Assembly: GCA_028023455.1 (NCBI GenBank)
Contig: JAQFVV010000013.1
Coordinates: forward strand, 5,766,001-5,830,000
Direction: 5' to 3'
From: Epiperipatus broadwayi
Lineage: Eukaryota > Onychophora > Udeonychophora > Euonychophora > Peripatidae
Length of the DNA: 64,000 bases
Shown here: positions 12,843 through 25,330 of the stretch, one piece after another
How positions within the stretch are numbered: the first letter of the stretch is position 1
Layout of the letters: each line of letters begins with the position of its first letter
The notes under the pieces: generated by a model
The model's input: only the letters and a program-made list of their open reading frames with translations
The model's database searches: none
What the model was told of the DNA's origin: nothing
Made by a program: the position numbers and the translations under genes

Positions 12843-14082
12843 CGGTATTTATATAAACTGCCTGCCTGGAAGCTTGCCAGACATTTTATTTTAAATAGGG
12901 GCTTCCAGCATAGGTATAAACAATATGGCTGATTCTAAGTTATCAGATTTAATATTTACTCTTATTTATTAAAATGATAATGAAACACTAAAGTCCAAAG
13001 GATAGTAATTAAAACATTTTTTATTGTAAATGCAGTAAAAAAAGAAAAAAAACATGATTAAGCAAACTATAACAAACATGGTTATTCATGTCGACAGACA
13101 ACTTTTCGAGTGAGCACTATACCATAATTTTGAAAATTCCACTGCATTTTGTTCTGTCGATGGAAGATTTCAAATTTTAATCATACTTCCAAAAATCCTA
13201 AAGCAAAAACAGAATGTTAAAAAAATAATAATTTCAGTTAATGAATGTTATAAAAATCACAACAATTTTAGCCACATATTAACTGTTCGTCATATGTTAA
13301 GGATTCACTGCATGGTAACATTTCAATGTTATGTTGTGAATGAAATTTATTAAAAATATTAAATTTTTTTAAAATTAACTTTCAATTTAAAATAAATAGG
13401 TATTTTATTTTAAATAATCCATTTTCAGTATTGAAGTATTTGTTCACAGTTTTTTTTTTCTGCGAAATTAATTTCTCGAACATGGTCAAAATATTTGTTT
13501 ACATTTTTTCCTCAAAATTGTTTGCTCAAATATGTGTAGCTTGTTAGCTTTAAAAAAATATTAACGAATGTATTTTAAATTGAATGATAATCTTAAAAAA
13601 TTTGAATACATTTTAAAATAAATTCCATTAACAAAATAACGTTAAAATATTAACACATGATGGACTCTTAACATGTGGCAAACAGTTAATGCATGGCTAA
13701 AATTATCATGATTGTTTAACATTCGTTAACTGAAATTATTATTTTTTTAATACTTCTTTTTTGCTTCATCACTTTCAGAAGTATGATTAAAATTTGGAAT
13801 ATTTCATTGACAGAACAAGATACAGTAGAATATTTTCAAAATTACGGGATAGTGTCCATCCAAAAAGTGAAGTTTGTCTGCTGACATGAATAACCACATT
13901 TGTTATAGTTTGTTTAATCATGTTTTATTTTCTTTCCTGTATTTACATTGAAAAAAAAAATTAAATTACAACTCTTTGGACTTTTGTGTTTATTTATTAT
14001 TTTAATAAATAAATAAATAACTTAGGGTCAATTATCCGGAAAATGCCCAGCAAGCTTCCAGGCAGGCATTCTTCATAACCAA
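12843..14082. mobile_element. 1.2-kb foldback MITE with long inverted arms
   Basis: The two halves are inverted copies over most of their length. The outer arms share 'tgcctgcctggaagcttg' (12859 onward, complement ending at 14068). Further in, the blocks around 13060-13100 and 13880-13915 (the 'caaactataacaaa' stretch), and around 13120-13190 and 13770-13850, are complementary. The centre lies near 13465. Copy B is continuous at the matching site (about 22142), which shows that this segment is an insertion. It has no ORF, so it is nonautonomous. Confidence 0.8.
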
Positions 14083-14772
14083 ACATCATATGAGCATCAA
14101 AGAAATAGATCTAGTGTACCTTGTTAATGTTTATTTCATTTAACTCTTCTGACATAATTTGTTTTTCGTTTTTACCAGATCATAAAAAAAAAACAAGTCT
14201 ACTCAAACATTGCCAGTGTACACTTTCTAATAATTTATAATTAATTGGTCACCAAAATCTTTCAGGAATTGTTCTTGCCCAAAATTAGTTTTTCTGGGTT
14301 TTTTTCACCAAGGAACTTTTAGCATTCATGGAATTTTCCAACCAAAAAAAAAATTATATCTCATGTCTATTTATAGCAGACATAAAAGAACCAATACTGC
14401 AAGCTATCTTTTTTTAATCTAAATTTGTTTTCCCCAACTAATCAGCTGGCAGATGAATCTTTATTGATCACAATTACAAGAATTTTTACCAAACAAATCT
14501 AATTAAAACTTATACAAAAATACTTCTGCATATTTACAAATTATTTGTCTCTTAGCTAAGATTAAACATTGTATATTTTACAAAATCACGCCAAAGAAAA
14601 TTAATGAAACCTTAATATTAATTTTTCTTATCTACAAATCTAATTAAGAAACATTTTAGTTTTCTTTTTTTAGCTTAGATAACAAAGAAAAAAAATCCTA
14701 AAAATGTCAAATTATTACCCCAAAAAAATTAAAATTAAAATGTATGCATATCTTGTAATACATATTTGGCTA

Positions 14773-14785
14773 CAATATGAATTTG
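14773..14785. repeat. Left 13-bp target duplication of the Penelope-like insertion
   Basis: CAATATGAATTTG is repeated exactly at 16203-16215. Copy B has a single related site near 22858-22875. Confidence 0.8.
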
Positions 14786-16202
14786 CAACTATAAATGTTT
14801 TTATGCACATATAATGAAGCTATATAATTAATAATCTTAAATTATCTAAGTTCCCATAATCATAGCTTGTTACTAAGTGAGAGATGTTAATTGCCTATAG
14901 TGTCCATTTTTTGGAAATGCTGAAGCAAGTTTCTTTTCTGTTTATAGCTGTGGGGTTGCTTGCTATATAGAAAGTTTCTTTGACCTTGCATCTAGCATCA
15001 TTTCTTTTGGTCCATATTATCTTGGAAGTTGTTGGTATAGGAAGGTATGGCCTGCAATTTTTCATGCTCTGCAAATATTGAGCTTCCTTCATTATTGCTT
15101 TTAGTTTATTATATAGATATCTGTGCTTTGACACTAGTGGCATTATTAGTCTTAGTTTCTCCATAGTAGGTTGCATGGCAATTATTATGGGGGCACATAA
15201 TCGGGAGCAATTTTGTCTTTTGTGTTGTTGATTAATCTGTTAGTGGCTGGAGGTGAATGGAAGCTTATTTGAAATCTTTGGAGAGTTTTCTACTAAGTTG
15301 TTTGGCTATGGAATTAATGTATAGGAATAGAATGCGTGATTTCTTTTCATTAATTTGGTTATGTTTTATTTTATGGTAAAATTGGTTAACTTTTCTGTTA
15401 ATGGTTGCTTGTTTGTGTCCCATACTTTCTAAATCTGCCAGGTAGTGAATCAGATTATTTCACCTGTTGGCTTCATGTTTGCATAGAGTGTAATTCCTAA
15501 ATAGAAATGCTGACAGTGCTGCGAGTTTGTGGGCCTGGAGTGCATTGGGGTGTGTTAAGCCTCTTACTTCGATTGGGTTTACTATCATTTGATAGTCCAA
15601 ACTCTTTATGTTTTTGTGGATTTTAATATCGAGGTATTTGATTTCCTGCAATTGGTCTTCCCATGCGGTGTAAAATGTAAGTTTTGTTACATTTTGGAGT
15701 TTATTGTGAATGTTGACTATTATATTTACTGGGGCTACCACAAATATATCATCAACATAATGTATATCATTTCAGGTGAAGAGTTATGGTAATCAGGCAA
15801 AATTTGCTGTTCATAGTGATTTAGCATGGTGCTGGATATGATTCCACTCATGAGAAGACCTATTGGCCAACCATTCATGTGAAATCATGTCTCAAAAGAT
15901 TGCCACTGTATTTGTATTCAGCCATGTTAAAAACTCATTGATGAATGTGACTCATGTGGGTGGGCAGTCTTTTGTTCTTAACTCATTATTGATGATTTCG
16001 ATGGATTTTTTGTGGTCAATTGAGTTGTATACTTTGGTTATATAAAAAAGATGCAATTTTAAACCCTGGTTGGAGCACTGTGCTTTTTATTTTCTTCACA
16101 AACTTGAAGGAAGATTTAATGGTGTAATCTCCAAAACCAAGACTGTCTATGAGCCACTGATTGACCAGGACTGCTGTGTTGAAATAGTTTGTTCCCCAAA
16201 GT
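14786..16202 (-). mobile_element. Penelope-like retroelement remnant (RT core)
   Basis: On the - strand, broken frames give an RT of Penelope type. Near 16200-16050 there is an N-terminal segment with FGDYTIKSSFKF. Then come VYNSIDHKKSIEIINN (16040-15990) and WLNTNTVAIF followed by a stop. Next are GLLMSGIISSTML (about 15860-15820) and the catalytic YVDDIFVVAP (about 15760-15730), followed by TKLTFYTAWEDQL and IKYLDIKI, the usual post-catalytic block (15741-15460). A further open stretch (15176-14895) is likely the region toward the C terminus. No GIY-YIG endonuclease was recognised. Several stops and frameshifts make it dead. The exact 13-bp duplication on both sides defines the insertion, about 1.4 kb and so truncated. 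Confidence 0.8.
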
Positions 16203-16215
16203 CAATATGAATTTG
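16203..16215. repeat. Right 13-bp target duplication of the Penelope-like insertion
   Basis: Exact copy of 14773-14785; copy A sequence resumes from here and matches copy B from about 22860. Confidence 0.8.
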
Positions 16216-16375
16216 TGTATGAATATTGCTTATCAACACTCCTTGGTTTTTTAAACTACACTTATTCATTGATGTTTTACTTATTAAAGTAACCCCTGGA
16301 ATTATTTTTAGTGTTAGCTGATACAAGCTTGTGATTGGGTTTGATGATCATTATTACCATCATAATATCCCCTTT

Positions 16376-17559
16376 AATGAAGTCTTAAAATTTAAGCTAA
16401 CCATTTTCATGGTCATTACTATCAATACAAATTATTTCATCTTTCTCTTGATTTCCCTTGGAATATTGTATAGAATCATCTGGAATGAAGCAAATTCTGG
16501 ATAGTTATTTAAACTTTAAGAAAATGTGTGAGATTAGAACTCTCCTCAATCATTACTTCAAACAATAACCAGCCCTAAGTTACTCAATTTTTCAGAACTC
16601 AAATGATCAATATTGCAGTAAAGCACTATCATCCTATCAAAAGAGATACAATCCCTGCTCATATGTAACCTGAACCTTACGGATTCATAGCATTGAAAAA
16701 AATTAATGATTTAATGATCACCAACTCTATACCAAGTCAACCTTCTCTGCGGTTACATGTGTGCATATTGAGGATTTAATCAAAAGTGATCATTTTTGAT
16801 TATGTGGGTAATTAAAGTGAGTCAAAATCATGGATACAAAACTTATAATAGCACCACAGAACATCCAGATGACATTGTAATGGTCAGATTTGTACATTCA
16901 CATAACAAAATCCAAAGTCCAGGTAAAATACACCAAAGTTGACTGAAATAGGGTGGTAAGATCCTGAATCTAACCAAGTTTTAATTCATTTACCAGTACT
17001 CTGTGATTTAACACTTTATGGATGACGTTTCTGAGGTTATACTTGGTCTCAATTTCTTCTGCGAGCCGATTCCGAACAGGGAGAAACATAGACTCAAAGG
17101 ACTAACAATTTAACAAAAGGATTAAAATGAACTACCTAACATGCTAATTGACTTAAAACTAAAGTTGATATCTAGGATTAATTATAATGCATATTATACA
17201 TATATAAAGTAATAATGAATTAAAATTAGATTGCAAGCAAGAAAGATGTGAAATGAGTTTACATTTTAAATATGTTTATTAAGATAATAAATTAAATCAA
17301 ACAAAAATGACATGTATAATATTAAGGATGTGGGATCAACATATGGAGGCATTATATAATGGATGAAATGAAATTATGACTGTGATCTCATCTTAACACT
17401 TATATATATGTATGGGTAATAGAAGTATGCCTATATTTAATTAATGTGCCAAACTCTATTCTCACTTTATGGTTTGCTAATATTACAAGGAAATATTCTA
17501 GCCTAAGATAGATTACTCGTTACAGCCTTCGTATAGCTGCTTTTTATATGTATTAAAGG
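16376..17559. other. No recognisable gene
   Basis: AT-rich sequence between copy A and a short tandem duplication. No conserved peptide, RNA or inverted-repeat element was seen. Confidence 0.45.
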
Positions 17560-17753
17560 TGAGTGAATAAATAAGCTCAAAAATGATACAGATATAGCCT
17601 AGTAACCAAAGATTCGGACGCCAGACTAATGCTGAACAATTATTAATAATTGGAAATGAGTGAATAAATAAGCTCAAAAATGATACAGATATAACCTAGT
17701 AACCAAAGATTCAGACGCCAGACTAATGCTGAACAGTTATTAATAATTGGAAA
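17560..17753. repeat. Tandem duplication, two 97-bp units
   Basis: 17560-17656 and 17657-17753 are the same 97-base unit with about three substitutions (for example atagcc/ataacc and ttcgga/ttcaga). Such low divergence means a recent local duplication. Confidence 0.9.
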
Positions 17754-18824
17754 GAATTGATTACTTGTAAGTCCACATATATATGATATGGCACAGTCTA
17801 AATATTAATAAGCAAGATTGCCATGTGGATGGGTAATTATTCACGGGATTTTGCATCGAATGCTTAGTTCCCTAGAACCGAATGGTTTGCTACAATTAAT
17901 ATATGAACATATCTGTTCAGGAACTTGGATAGGCTACTCAAGTATCCTGGACCCTTAACTCCAGTAACAAACTTTGTGCTCTTACCTGAACTAAAAGAAT
18001 GGGATCACCATTGCAAATTGATAAGAAAGGTGCGGCAAGATGTTAAGTACAAATGTACTTTTTAAAAACACATCCACAATGCATAAACAAATACATCTAT
18101 GTGTATTTAAAAATTAGGTGTGCCTAAAACATATAGCTTTTATCTGTTTAGTTAACAGAAGCCAGTTTTGAAAATAGCATTGTAATCATGCTAACTAAAG
18201 GGGCTAAAACTAAATTATAATATAGTTTAAGATACTAAATCTACACTTTTAATCATTGGTGGTGGTGGTGGTGGGGGGGTATATTTTGTGTAATTAAGAG
18301 ACATTAAAAAATATACTCTATTACTATCTTTAAGGCTAGTCTCTTACTTTTAAATAATAGATTTTAAACATTAACTTTGGCGTGTGTGTAGCGATCAATT
18401 ATCTGATATAATAGGATTTCAAAACAGTGCAATAATGGCTCAAACAGCAGTATTTAAATATTAAAATGGAGATCTTAATAATCATATCTCCATTAAAAGT
18501 TTTTTTAAAATTAGTGTTCGCTGTTTTGAAATATTGGCATATTATAACATATATATAATACATTTCAAATAAATAATTAGAACAAGATATAGGCATAACC
18601 ACAGTAATAAAGAAATTTTGACAATATTCAGAATTATTTAAAGAAGCAAATAAATTTACAGGTGTTTCAGGCAAGTTTATATGATTATGAAACAGATTTT
18701 AGTCAGAAATTTAAGAATTTAAATAATGAACATTCAAGATACATTAATATAAGCTAGCTTAAATATTTAGGATTACAGATTTAAAAATCGATTAAGAGCT
18801 CTGCAGTTTTTAAGCAGAATATTA
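17754..18824. other. No recognisable gene; short GGT run
   Basis: A (GGT)n/poly-G run lies at 18257-18280. The ORF at 18399-18674 (- strand, 91 codons) is rich in Tyr, Ile and Cys with no motif I recognise and is not supported as a gene. Confidence 0.4.
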
Positions 18825-18929
18825 TCAATCTTCTTTATGCAGCTGGTACTTCAGGCACTTCGGACAATCGGCATAGTGGCACTTTTCTCTGAATTGATGG
18901 GTTATAAGAATGATGGACCTTCCAGCTTT
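18825..18929 (-). CDS. Candidate terminal coding exon, Cys-rich, unknown
   Basis: On the - strand a 3' splice-like site (tttatttcag, complement at 18930-18939) is followed by 34 open codons and a TGA at 18825-18827. The peptide begins KAGRSIILITHQ and contains REKCHYADCPKCLKYQ, that is, C-x4-C-x2-C with a neighbouring His, suggestive of metal binding. Its base composition (close to half G+C) is far above the flanks, as for a protein under constraint. The pattern is loosely reminiscent of a DM-type cysteine cluster, but the spacing does not match, so no family is assigned. No partner exon was found upstream on this strand. It could also be a fragment of a mobile element. Confidence 0.3.
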   Translation of the reverse strand, partial: KAGRSIILITHQFREKCHYADCPKCLKYQLHKED

Positions 18930-20044
18930 CTGAAATAAAACTTTTCATTTATTTCCATAAATATTCATTATATTTACCCAGATATCAAAAAACTAGAACC
19001 ATTATAAAAAGTGCATTACTTTTATATTTAATTTACAGCTATTTTGTATTTTAATAGCTCATCAAATTTTTTACTAATATGATTACTCTTTGTTTCTGGG
19101 ATTTTGAAGTCCTTATAACAATAACAATTTTGATCACATTGGTAGTATTTTGTCCATCAATAGTCTGCGTATTTTGCAGCTGCATTTCTTTATTTTTAAA
19201 TTCCTTTATTTCTTCTGTTAGGAATGTCATTTTTTTATTCCTGGGCCTTTAATTTTTCTAAATCATTTTGTTTTTATAGTGGCAAATGCGATCCAGCTAG
19301 GACAAATTAATTTTCTTAATCAATAAAATTTTTCCAACATCCCTCATTCATCTAGAAGTCAGTGCTCATTTTTTTTTTCTTTCAAATTCCTATTTGGCAT
19401 CCTGGTAATAATCTTTTCATAACTAATTTATGATAGGATTCTGCAGTACATAAGTCACTCTCTCATTAATGTTCTAATTTCAATATTCTTATAATGAAAT
19501 GATTAATCGTCTCCACTTTCGTAATTCATTTATTCAAATCAGCATAAACTTTTTATCAAATTTTTTATTTGAATTTCTTTTATATAATATAACTTAAGCA
19601 TTGTTTGCAAAATTCATATGGTTCTAAATGAGGAAAGGATTGAAAAAAAAGAAATCTCTGAATAATTTAATTTCTTATGTAATAATTTCATTATATAACC
19701 ACTTTCTTTCAATTGGAAAGTGCTTGATTATTAAATAAATTTTTTAAATTAAAAAAAAAAGTTTTGTTGATTTTTAAAAAAAATTATGTAGAATTGATAA
19801 GTGGAAGAAAAAAATCGCTGACTAATCTGATGCATTTTCAATAAGAAAATAGGTGGTATGATATAAGGCATCTTTTTTTAATGCAGGCCATTGCTGGAAG
19901 TCTCTCATCTCCATAATGATGGTTACATTCACTGATTTCTACTTTATTGCATCTCCTTTACTTGCCTTATTCTATATCTCAAACCCTCTATATTGTTTTG
20001 TGTCTCTTGGCAACCTTATTTATTGTAATACATTGTGTGCCATA
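18930..20044. other. No recognisable gene
   Basis: T-rich sequence. The only ORF (19916-20104, + strand) is hydrophobic low-complexity and runs into copy B; it is not supported. Confidence 0.4.
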
Positions 20045-22995
20045 AATTACTGTAATGGGAATACCCTTCCCATCCCTACCAAGTTCAAAACTTTTTTCTT
20101 TTAATATATTAAGTAGAACGAATAGATTTTTTCTTTAATCACCTTATTATAAGGGTCAGCTAAATTTATGCTGAATAAAACATTTTATAAAGCCCCCAAC
20201 ACAGGAATTTTAAGTACCACTTTCATAGAAAGATGCTTTACAAGACCTTCCATCAACATATCTACTATTTCCTTACAGATTATCCCATATACTAACTCAC
20301 TTCTTACAAGAGTGGTGGCATATATTATCATAAATAAAATTTAAAAATAATTTATAAAACAAAATTGATACAGACAACTCAGTATAAATAAAAATTATTT
20401 ATTATATCAACTTAACTTTGATTCTTTATTTGAAACCTTATCAAGATGTTTGTTTTCAAAATCACATGATCAACTATTCTACAACAACTATTACAAGCAT
20501 ATACAAATGATTCAACTTATTAAAATGCTTTTTTAAATATTGCTGTCCCCTGTGAGCAGCAAATAAATAATTGGCAAAGGCAGAATTGAGATGGTAAGCT
20601 AATAGTTTAAGTTAAATAACCTAAGAGAATATTACAAGTATACATAACATATTTAAGGTGCATAAAAATAATAAAAGGTCTTGGTGACCTGTACATAATA
20701 AACCCTAATCCTGCTTTTGGACTTACAGAGGTAGGAATCTCTGAATTACATTAATACCAAAACCCATATACCAAGTTCTGATGAGTATATATACCCCTCA
20801 AGACTTCTGGAGTCTTTACAAACTTTAACAAATGTGGCATTTTTTTTTTTTACATACCATACCATATATGGTGTTTTTTATATACCTCACGATATATAGC
20901 ATTTTTTATATTTCTCTGACCATAATTATAAGGCCAGGTATGCAATTCTATGACCTAACAACATTGCTACACATTTATAATTACATTGCTACAAATATAT
21001 TGTTACTTATTTCTATAATCATTATATACAATTATTTCACACAATCATTATACATAGTTATTATTTTTATTCTACATAATTATACATTTATTGTTGCACA
21101 CAAACATATATATATTTTCTTGATCTTGAACACTGCAAATATATACAAAACAATCTGCAAAAAAAAATATTACTATTATTGTCTATATCAATTTTGTTTT
21201 ATAAATTGATTATGTTTAAATTTTATATATAAAAGGCAACATAATGGACAGATTTTAAAATTGAAATTTGATCATTTAAATTAATTATAGATATACATAC
21301 AATTAAGCTTTTCAGTTCAGATTAACTATGGAGTAAGATGCTAAAATGTAAAAAACAAACTTATTTTATTAATATTGAAGATAAATCAACAAAAAAACAA
21401 CAACAGCAATAGACTAATAATAATAAAAAATAAATAATAAGAATAAACCATATGTAATACTACATGTAATACATGATGATATGAGAGAACATTTCCTACC
21501 CTCTCCGTAACCATACACAAAAATATATAAGCATATATACACAAAAAAATATACTCTACAATTCTCAGTAATATTAAACAACCCATGGATATATATTAAG
21601 CAAGATGGATTATATTTTAAATTAATACTACCCCCCAAAAATTTTTTTTAGCCTTCCTTTTTTTGTTACATGACATTATTGTCATTTAATTCCTCATTTA
21701 GAAAAAAACAATAGAAAATAATATACATATCTAAATCTATACATATATATACTTACCTATATGTATAATTTAATTCAAATACTTTCTCTTAGAAAATACA
21801 ATATATATATATATATATTCAAACTCAAGATATTTCCTAAAGTAAAAGAAGAGGTGCAAAAAGGGAGGTGTATGCTTTTCCTTAATTGTTTTTTACCCAC
21901 TTGAAAAGAACCATCTGCAATTAATATCTATACTAAGCATGACAAAGTTGGTTTCAGTGATGACCCTTCCCATTAGTCCTTTTCCCAACACAAAACATTC
22001 ATGGTCTGATATTACTTACAATATTATTGTTTCCATGTGCAGTGAATATACAGGCAATAGAGGTGATTCTGATTTTAGCTACTTCCTCAACATCCTACTT
22101 TTCTCCTTGTTAGACAGATTTTATTAAAATGTAGTATAGATATATCACATAATGAGCATCAAAGGATTAGATTTAACATACCTTGTTAATGTTTACCTCA
22201 TTTTATTTAACTCTTCTGGCAGAATTTTTTTTTGTTTTTACCTGATAGTAAAAAATAAATAAAATAAAAGTCTACTCAACAAAGTGCTAACTTATACTTT
22301 AAGGAATGCACTCCACCACATTACTTTATCTCTGGTTTTTTCTTCACCAATGAACTTTTAGCACTCCTGGAATCTTCCGACCAAAAAAAAAAAAAAAATT
22401 ATACCTCTTGCCTATTTACAGCAGATACACAAAAAAATCCCTGCAAGCTATTTCTGCCTTTCTAAATTAATTTTACCCAACTAACTATTTTACAGATGAT
22501 TCACAAAGGAATTCCAAGAATTTTTACCAAACATCTAATTAAACTTATACAAAAGTACCTATATACATTTACAAATTATTTGCTCCCTAGCTAAGATTAA
22601 ATAACATTGTTTAATCTTTTATCAAATCATATCAAAGAAAATTATAGAAACCTTCATAGTATAAATTTTTCTTATCTACAAATCTAATTATGAAACATAC
22701 ATTTTAGTTTTTTTTCTTTTATCTTAGATAACAACAAAACTCACTCAAAAATGTCAAAATATTACACAAAAAAATTAATTTTTAAAATCTATACATACAT
22801 AATACATATAATAACAGTTCCCATATATATATATATCTTGGAATACATATTTGACTATGATATAAATATGTGTGTATGTATATTGCTCACTAATGTCTTT
22901 GTTTTTAAAAACACTTGTTCTTTGACATTTTACTTATTTAACTAACCCCTGAATTTACTTCTACAGTATTAGCTGACATAAGCTTCTAATGGGGT
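20045..22995. repeat. Ancient interspersed repeat, copy B (uninterrupted)
   Basis: This copy matches the five blocks of copy A in the same order and orientation, without the LINE, the 3.5-kb insert, the foldback MITE or the Penelope-like remnant. Relative to copy A it has one extra stretch (about 20330-21282), either an insertion here or a deletion in copy A. The ORFs inside (20832-21209, 21386-21638, 21939-22127, 22751-22945) are low-complexity and not shared as open frames with copy A, so none is called a gene. Short AT microsatellites occur near 21803-21820 and 22824-22836. Confidence 0.75.
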
Positions 22996-23639
22996 TCAAC
23001 ATTATCATCACAATACATATACTATTATAGATTATTAATGTAAAAGTATATATAAAAAAGAATGAAATCAATGTTCATATTGTCTTAGTAACTGCATGCA
23101 GTTTACAGGGGTATTTTTTTCACCATTTTTATAGATATTTTGGATTAGAAAATGAATATATAAATAAATATTTAAGTTGAAATTGGGAATTAGTAAAGAA
23201 AATCAAATTATAAATGAAAGTATTTATTACAGAATATAATAAGCTTGGCTTGGAAAGATAAATTAAAAGTGCTAATAAAAATTGACTGCTAGTAGCATGT
23301 ATGTATGACATTTTGGCGTTACTATCAACATATCCAAACAGACTTGTTTAAACTAGTGAATGAGTTCCAAAAAATAAAATAAAAAACCAGTGAGAAATTC
23401 TTTTACTGATCATAACAAACAGCTTAAATCAAGGTGAAACAACAACAAAAAAATTATATGTAGTTGAACAAATACTGATTGAAACAAATATTTTCAGTAA
23501 ACGAAAAATGCAAACATTATGACAAATTTAATTACTTTCAGTTATTTTTTTGATTAGTTTACTTTCAGTCATAAACAAATAGCTATCAGAGAGTCGATGC
23601 ATTTTAGAGAATGAGATGCACTATATAAGTAGTTTTTGT
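22996..23639. other. No recognisable gene
   Basis: AT-rich sequence between repeat copy B and a decayed LINE; no conserved peptide, RNA or inverted-repeat structure was seen. Confidence 0.4.
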
Positions 23640-24960
23640 TGCTAAGTAAATATAAGAAAAATGTCAGAAACAAAAGAGTGATTTATATATTGCTTTTACT
23701 GATTTGGTCAAAGCATGTCTAAAATAATTTGATAGGTCTCTGTCATTATTTGAAATTAGTTGTTTGCCAAAGTTTATTAATATCTATACAGCTTCTACAT
23801 AAAGAAATGAAAGAAAGGTTTATTACTACAAGTTGAAAATCTGAGGCATTTGAAATGAAAAGTGATATTAAGTAAGATTATATTCTTGCTCTAACGTTAT
23901 TTAAAATTTTTATGATTGTGGTTTTTGAAATTATTTATAAATGATTTAATAAATCAGAGCTCAAGGTGTGATACAGATTTGATTATGAAATTTTTAATTC
24001 AAATAAACTAAAAGCAAAAACAAGAATTTCATCTACTTGTATTTTAGATTTAAAATATGCTAATGTTTATTTTTGCCAATTCAAAACATCATCTAGTGAT
24101 TTATTTAAAGTTTTACCTGCATCTTATAAAGACTTTGATTCAATAATTAATGTTCAGAAAATTCAAGTTTTTTATCGGCCAGTGATGGAAGAAAAATTCT
24201 CAACAAATTTTAGTTTGGATTATTATCAACTTGAGAATATGAGCTGATTTAGATGTCTCAGTTGTTTTTTAAATAGAAAAATTTTATATATTGAAGTGCA
24301 ACACAGTCTCGTGTGTTGATGCTGCTTTTACTAAGTAAAAAGATAAATATTTCATCACAAGGTATTATTACTGCAATTAAATTAACTGCATATGGGCTGT
24401 TATTTAATTTAATTTATTATATGGAAGTGAAACTTGGATTCTCCACTGACACATAAAAGCATTAAAAGTTTTATTTAAATATGCTCTGTGAAATGATAAA
24501 AATACAATAGCAAAATCATAAAACAAATCAATATTTTTTTCAACTTACTGAATGCGATATTATAGTCTAGTATTATAAAATCACATCTTTGTATAATTGG
24601 ATATGTAAAACAAATGAACAGTGTAAGAAATCCTAAAGGGGGTGATTCATAATGAAATTGAGCGTGGTTTTTGTGGGAAAAATAAAGACACTGTTTATAT
24701 TATAAGTTATCTCAAAGACATTCTAAAATAATACAGTGTTGATTGTTTTCATTGGGAAGATATAGCAAAGAATAGAATACAGTGAGAATTACAATTAGAT
24801 GTGATGTTATTTCAGAAAGAAAAGATTTTTGCAGAAGTTAAAAGATATCACAAAATATCAGATAAACAGAAAATTGTAATCATTGCAAAACTTATCTATA
24901 GTATAGTATTTTTTTTTTTTTTGTTTTGTCTTTTTCTCTTGCAGTTGGAATGGCCATTCT
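23640..24960 (+). mobile_element. Heavily decayed LINE (RT and C-terminal tail)
   Basis: Translated piecemeal on the + strand, family-typical fragments appear in the right order. AFTDLVKACLK...LPKFINIYTAS (about 23690-23800) is the RT palm. KYANVYFCQ (about 24052-24080) is the decayed catalytic YADD block. DFDSIINVQKIQVFYRP (about 24130-24180) follows, then LLYGSETWIL (24414-24445), the signature after the RT, and CGKNKDTVYIISYLKD and NWED-like pieces (about 24670-24770). The open frame at 24801-24989 is the end of this tail. Stops and frameshifts are frequent, so the element is old. It is unrelated in sequence to the LINE at 4656-7995. Confidence 0.7.
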
Positions 24961-25039
24961 CAGTTGTGAGCAGCTCTTGTTGCTATTGATTGTAAATACA
25001 AAAATGAAGGATTATTCTCACACATATCCTACTTTCAAG

Positions 25040-25330
25040 AAAACCCAATTGATATTTTAGTGAAAAACTGTCAGACAATTGAAAAGAAAGATCATGGCAT
25101 CTTTCATATTTTTTGGTCTTTAACTCAGAGATAAAAGCCATTGAAACTCACCACACTGGCTGATGCATGCTGGTAAACAATATATTTCATATTTGTTTAC
25201 CATATGAATAATTATAGGTGTGATAATATCTACATCTACAATAGTATATAGAGTAGCCATTTAAAATTTGCTTTGCTCAATTCTTTAAAGGCTTCAAAGG
25301 GTCTCTTTAAATTAATACCAAATTCCTTTC
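25040..25330 (+). repeat. Dispersed repeat, first copy
   Basis: Aligns directly with 35140-35400. Shared landmarks are 'caagaaa..caattgat' at the start, 'ctgatgcatgctggt' versus 'ctgatacatgttagt', and the 'cttcaaaggg' tract near the end. No coding capacity was seen. Confidence 0.65.

Noticed and set aside
18825-18929. Assignment of the Cys-rich peptide to the DM (doublesex/mab-3) domain family
   Set aside because: The Cys and His spacing does not fit the intertwined DM zinc sites, so only 'unknown Cys-rich' is claimed.
20832-21209. 125-codon + strand ORF rich in Tyr, Ile and Phe
   Set aside because: Compositional bias of AT-rich DNA, no motif, and no matching open frame in copy A.
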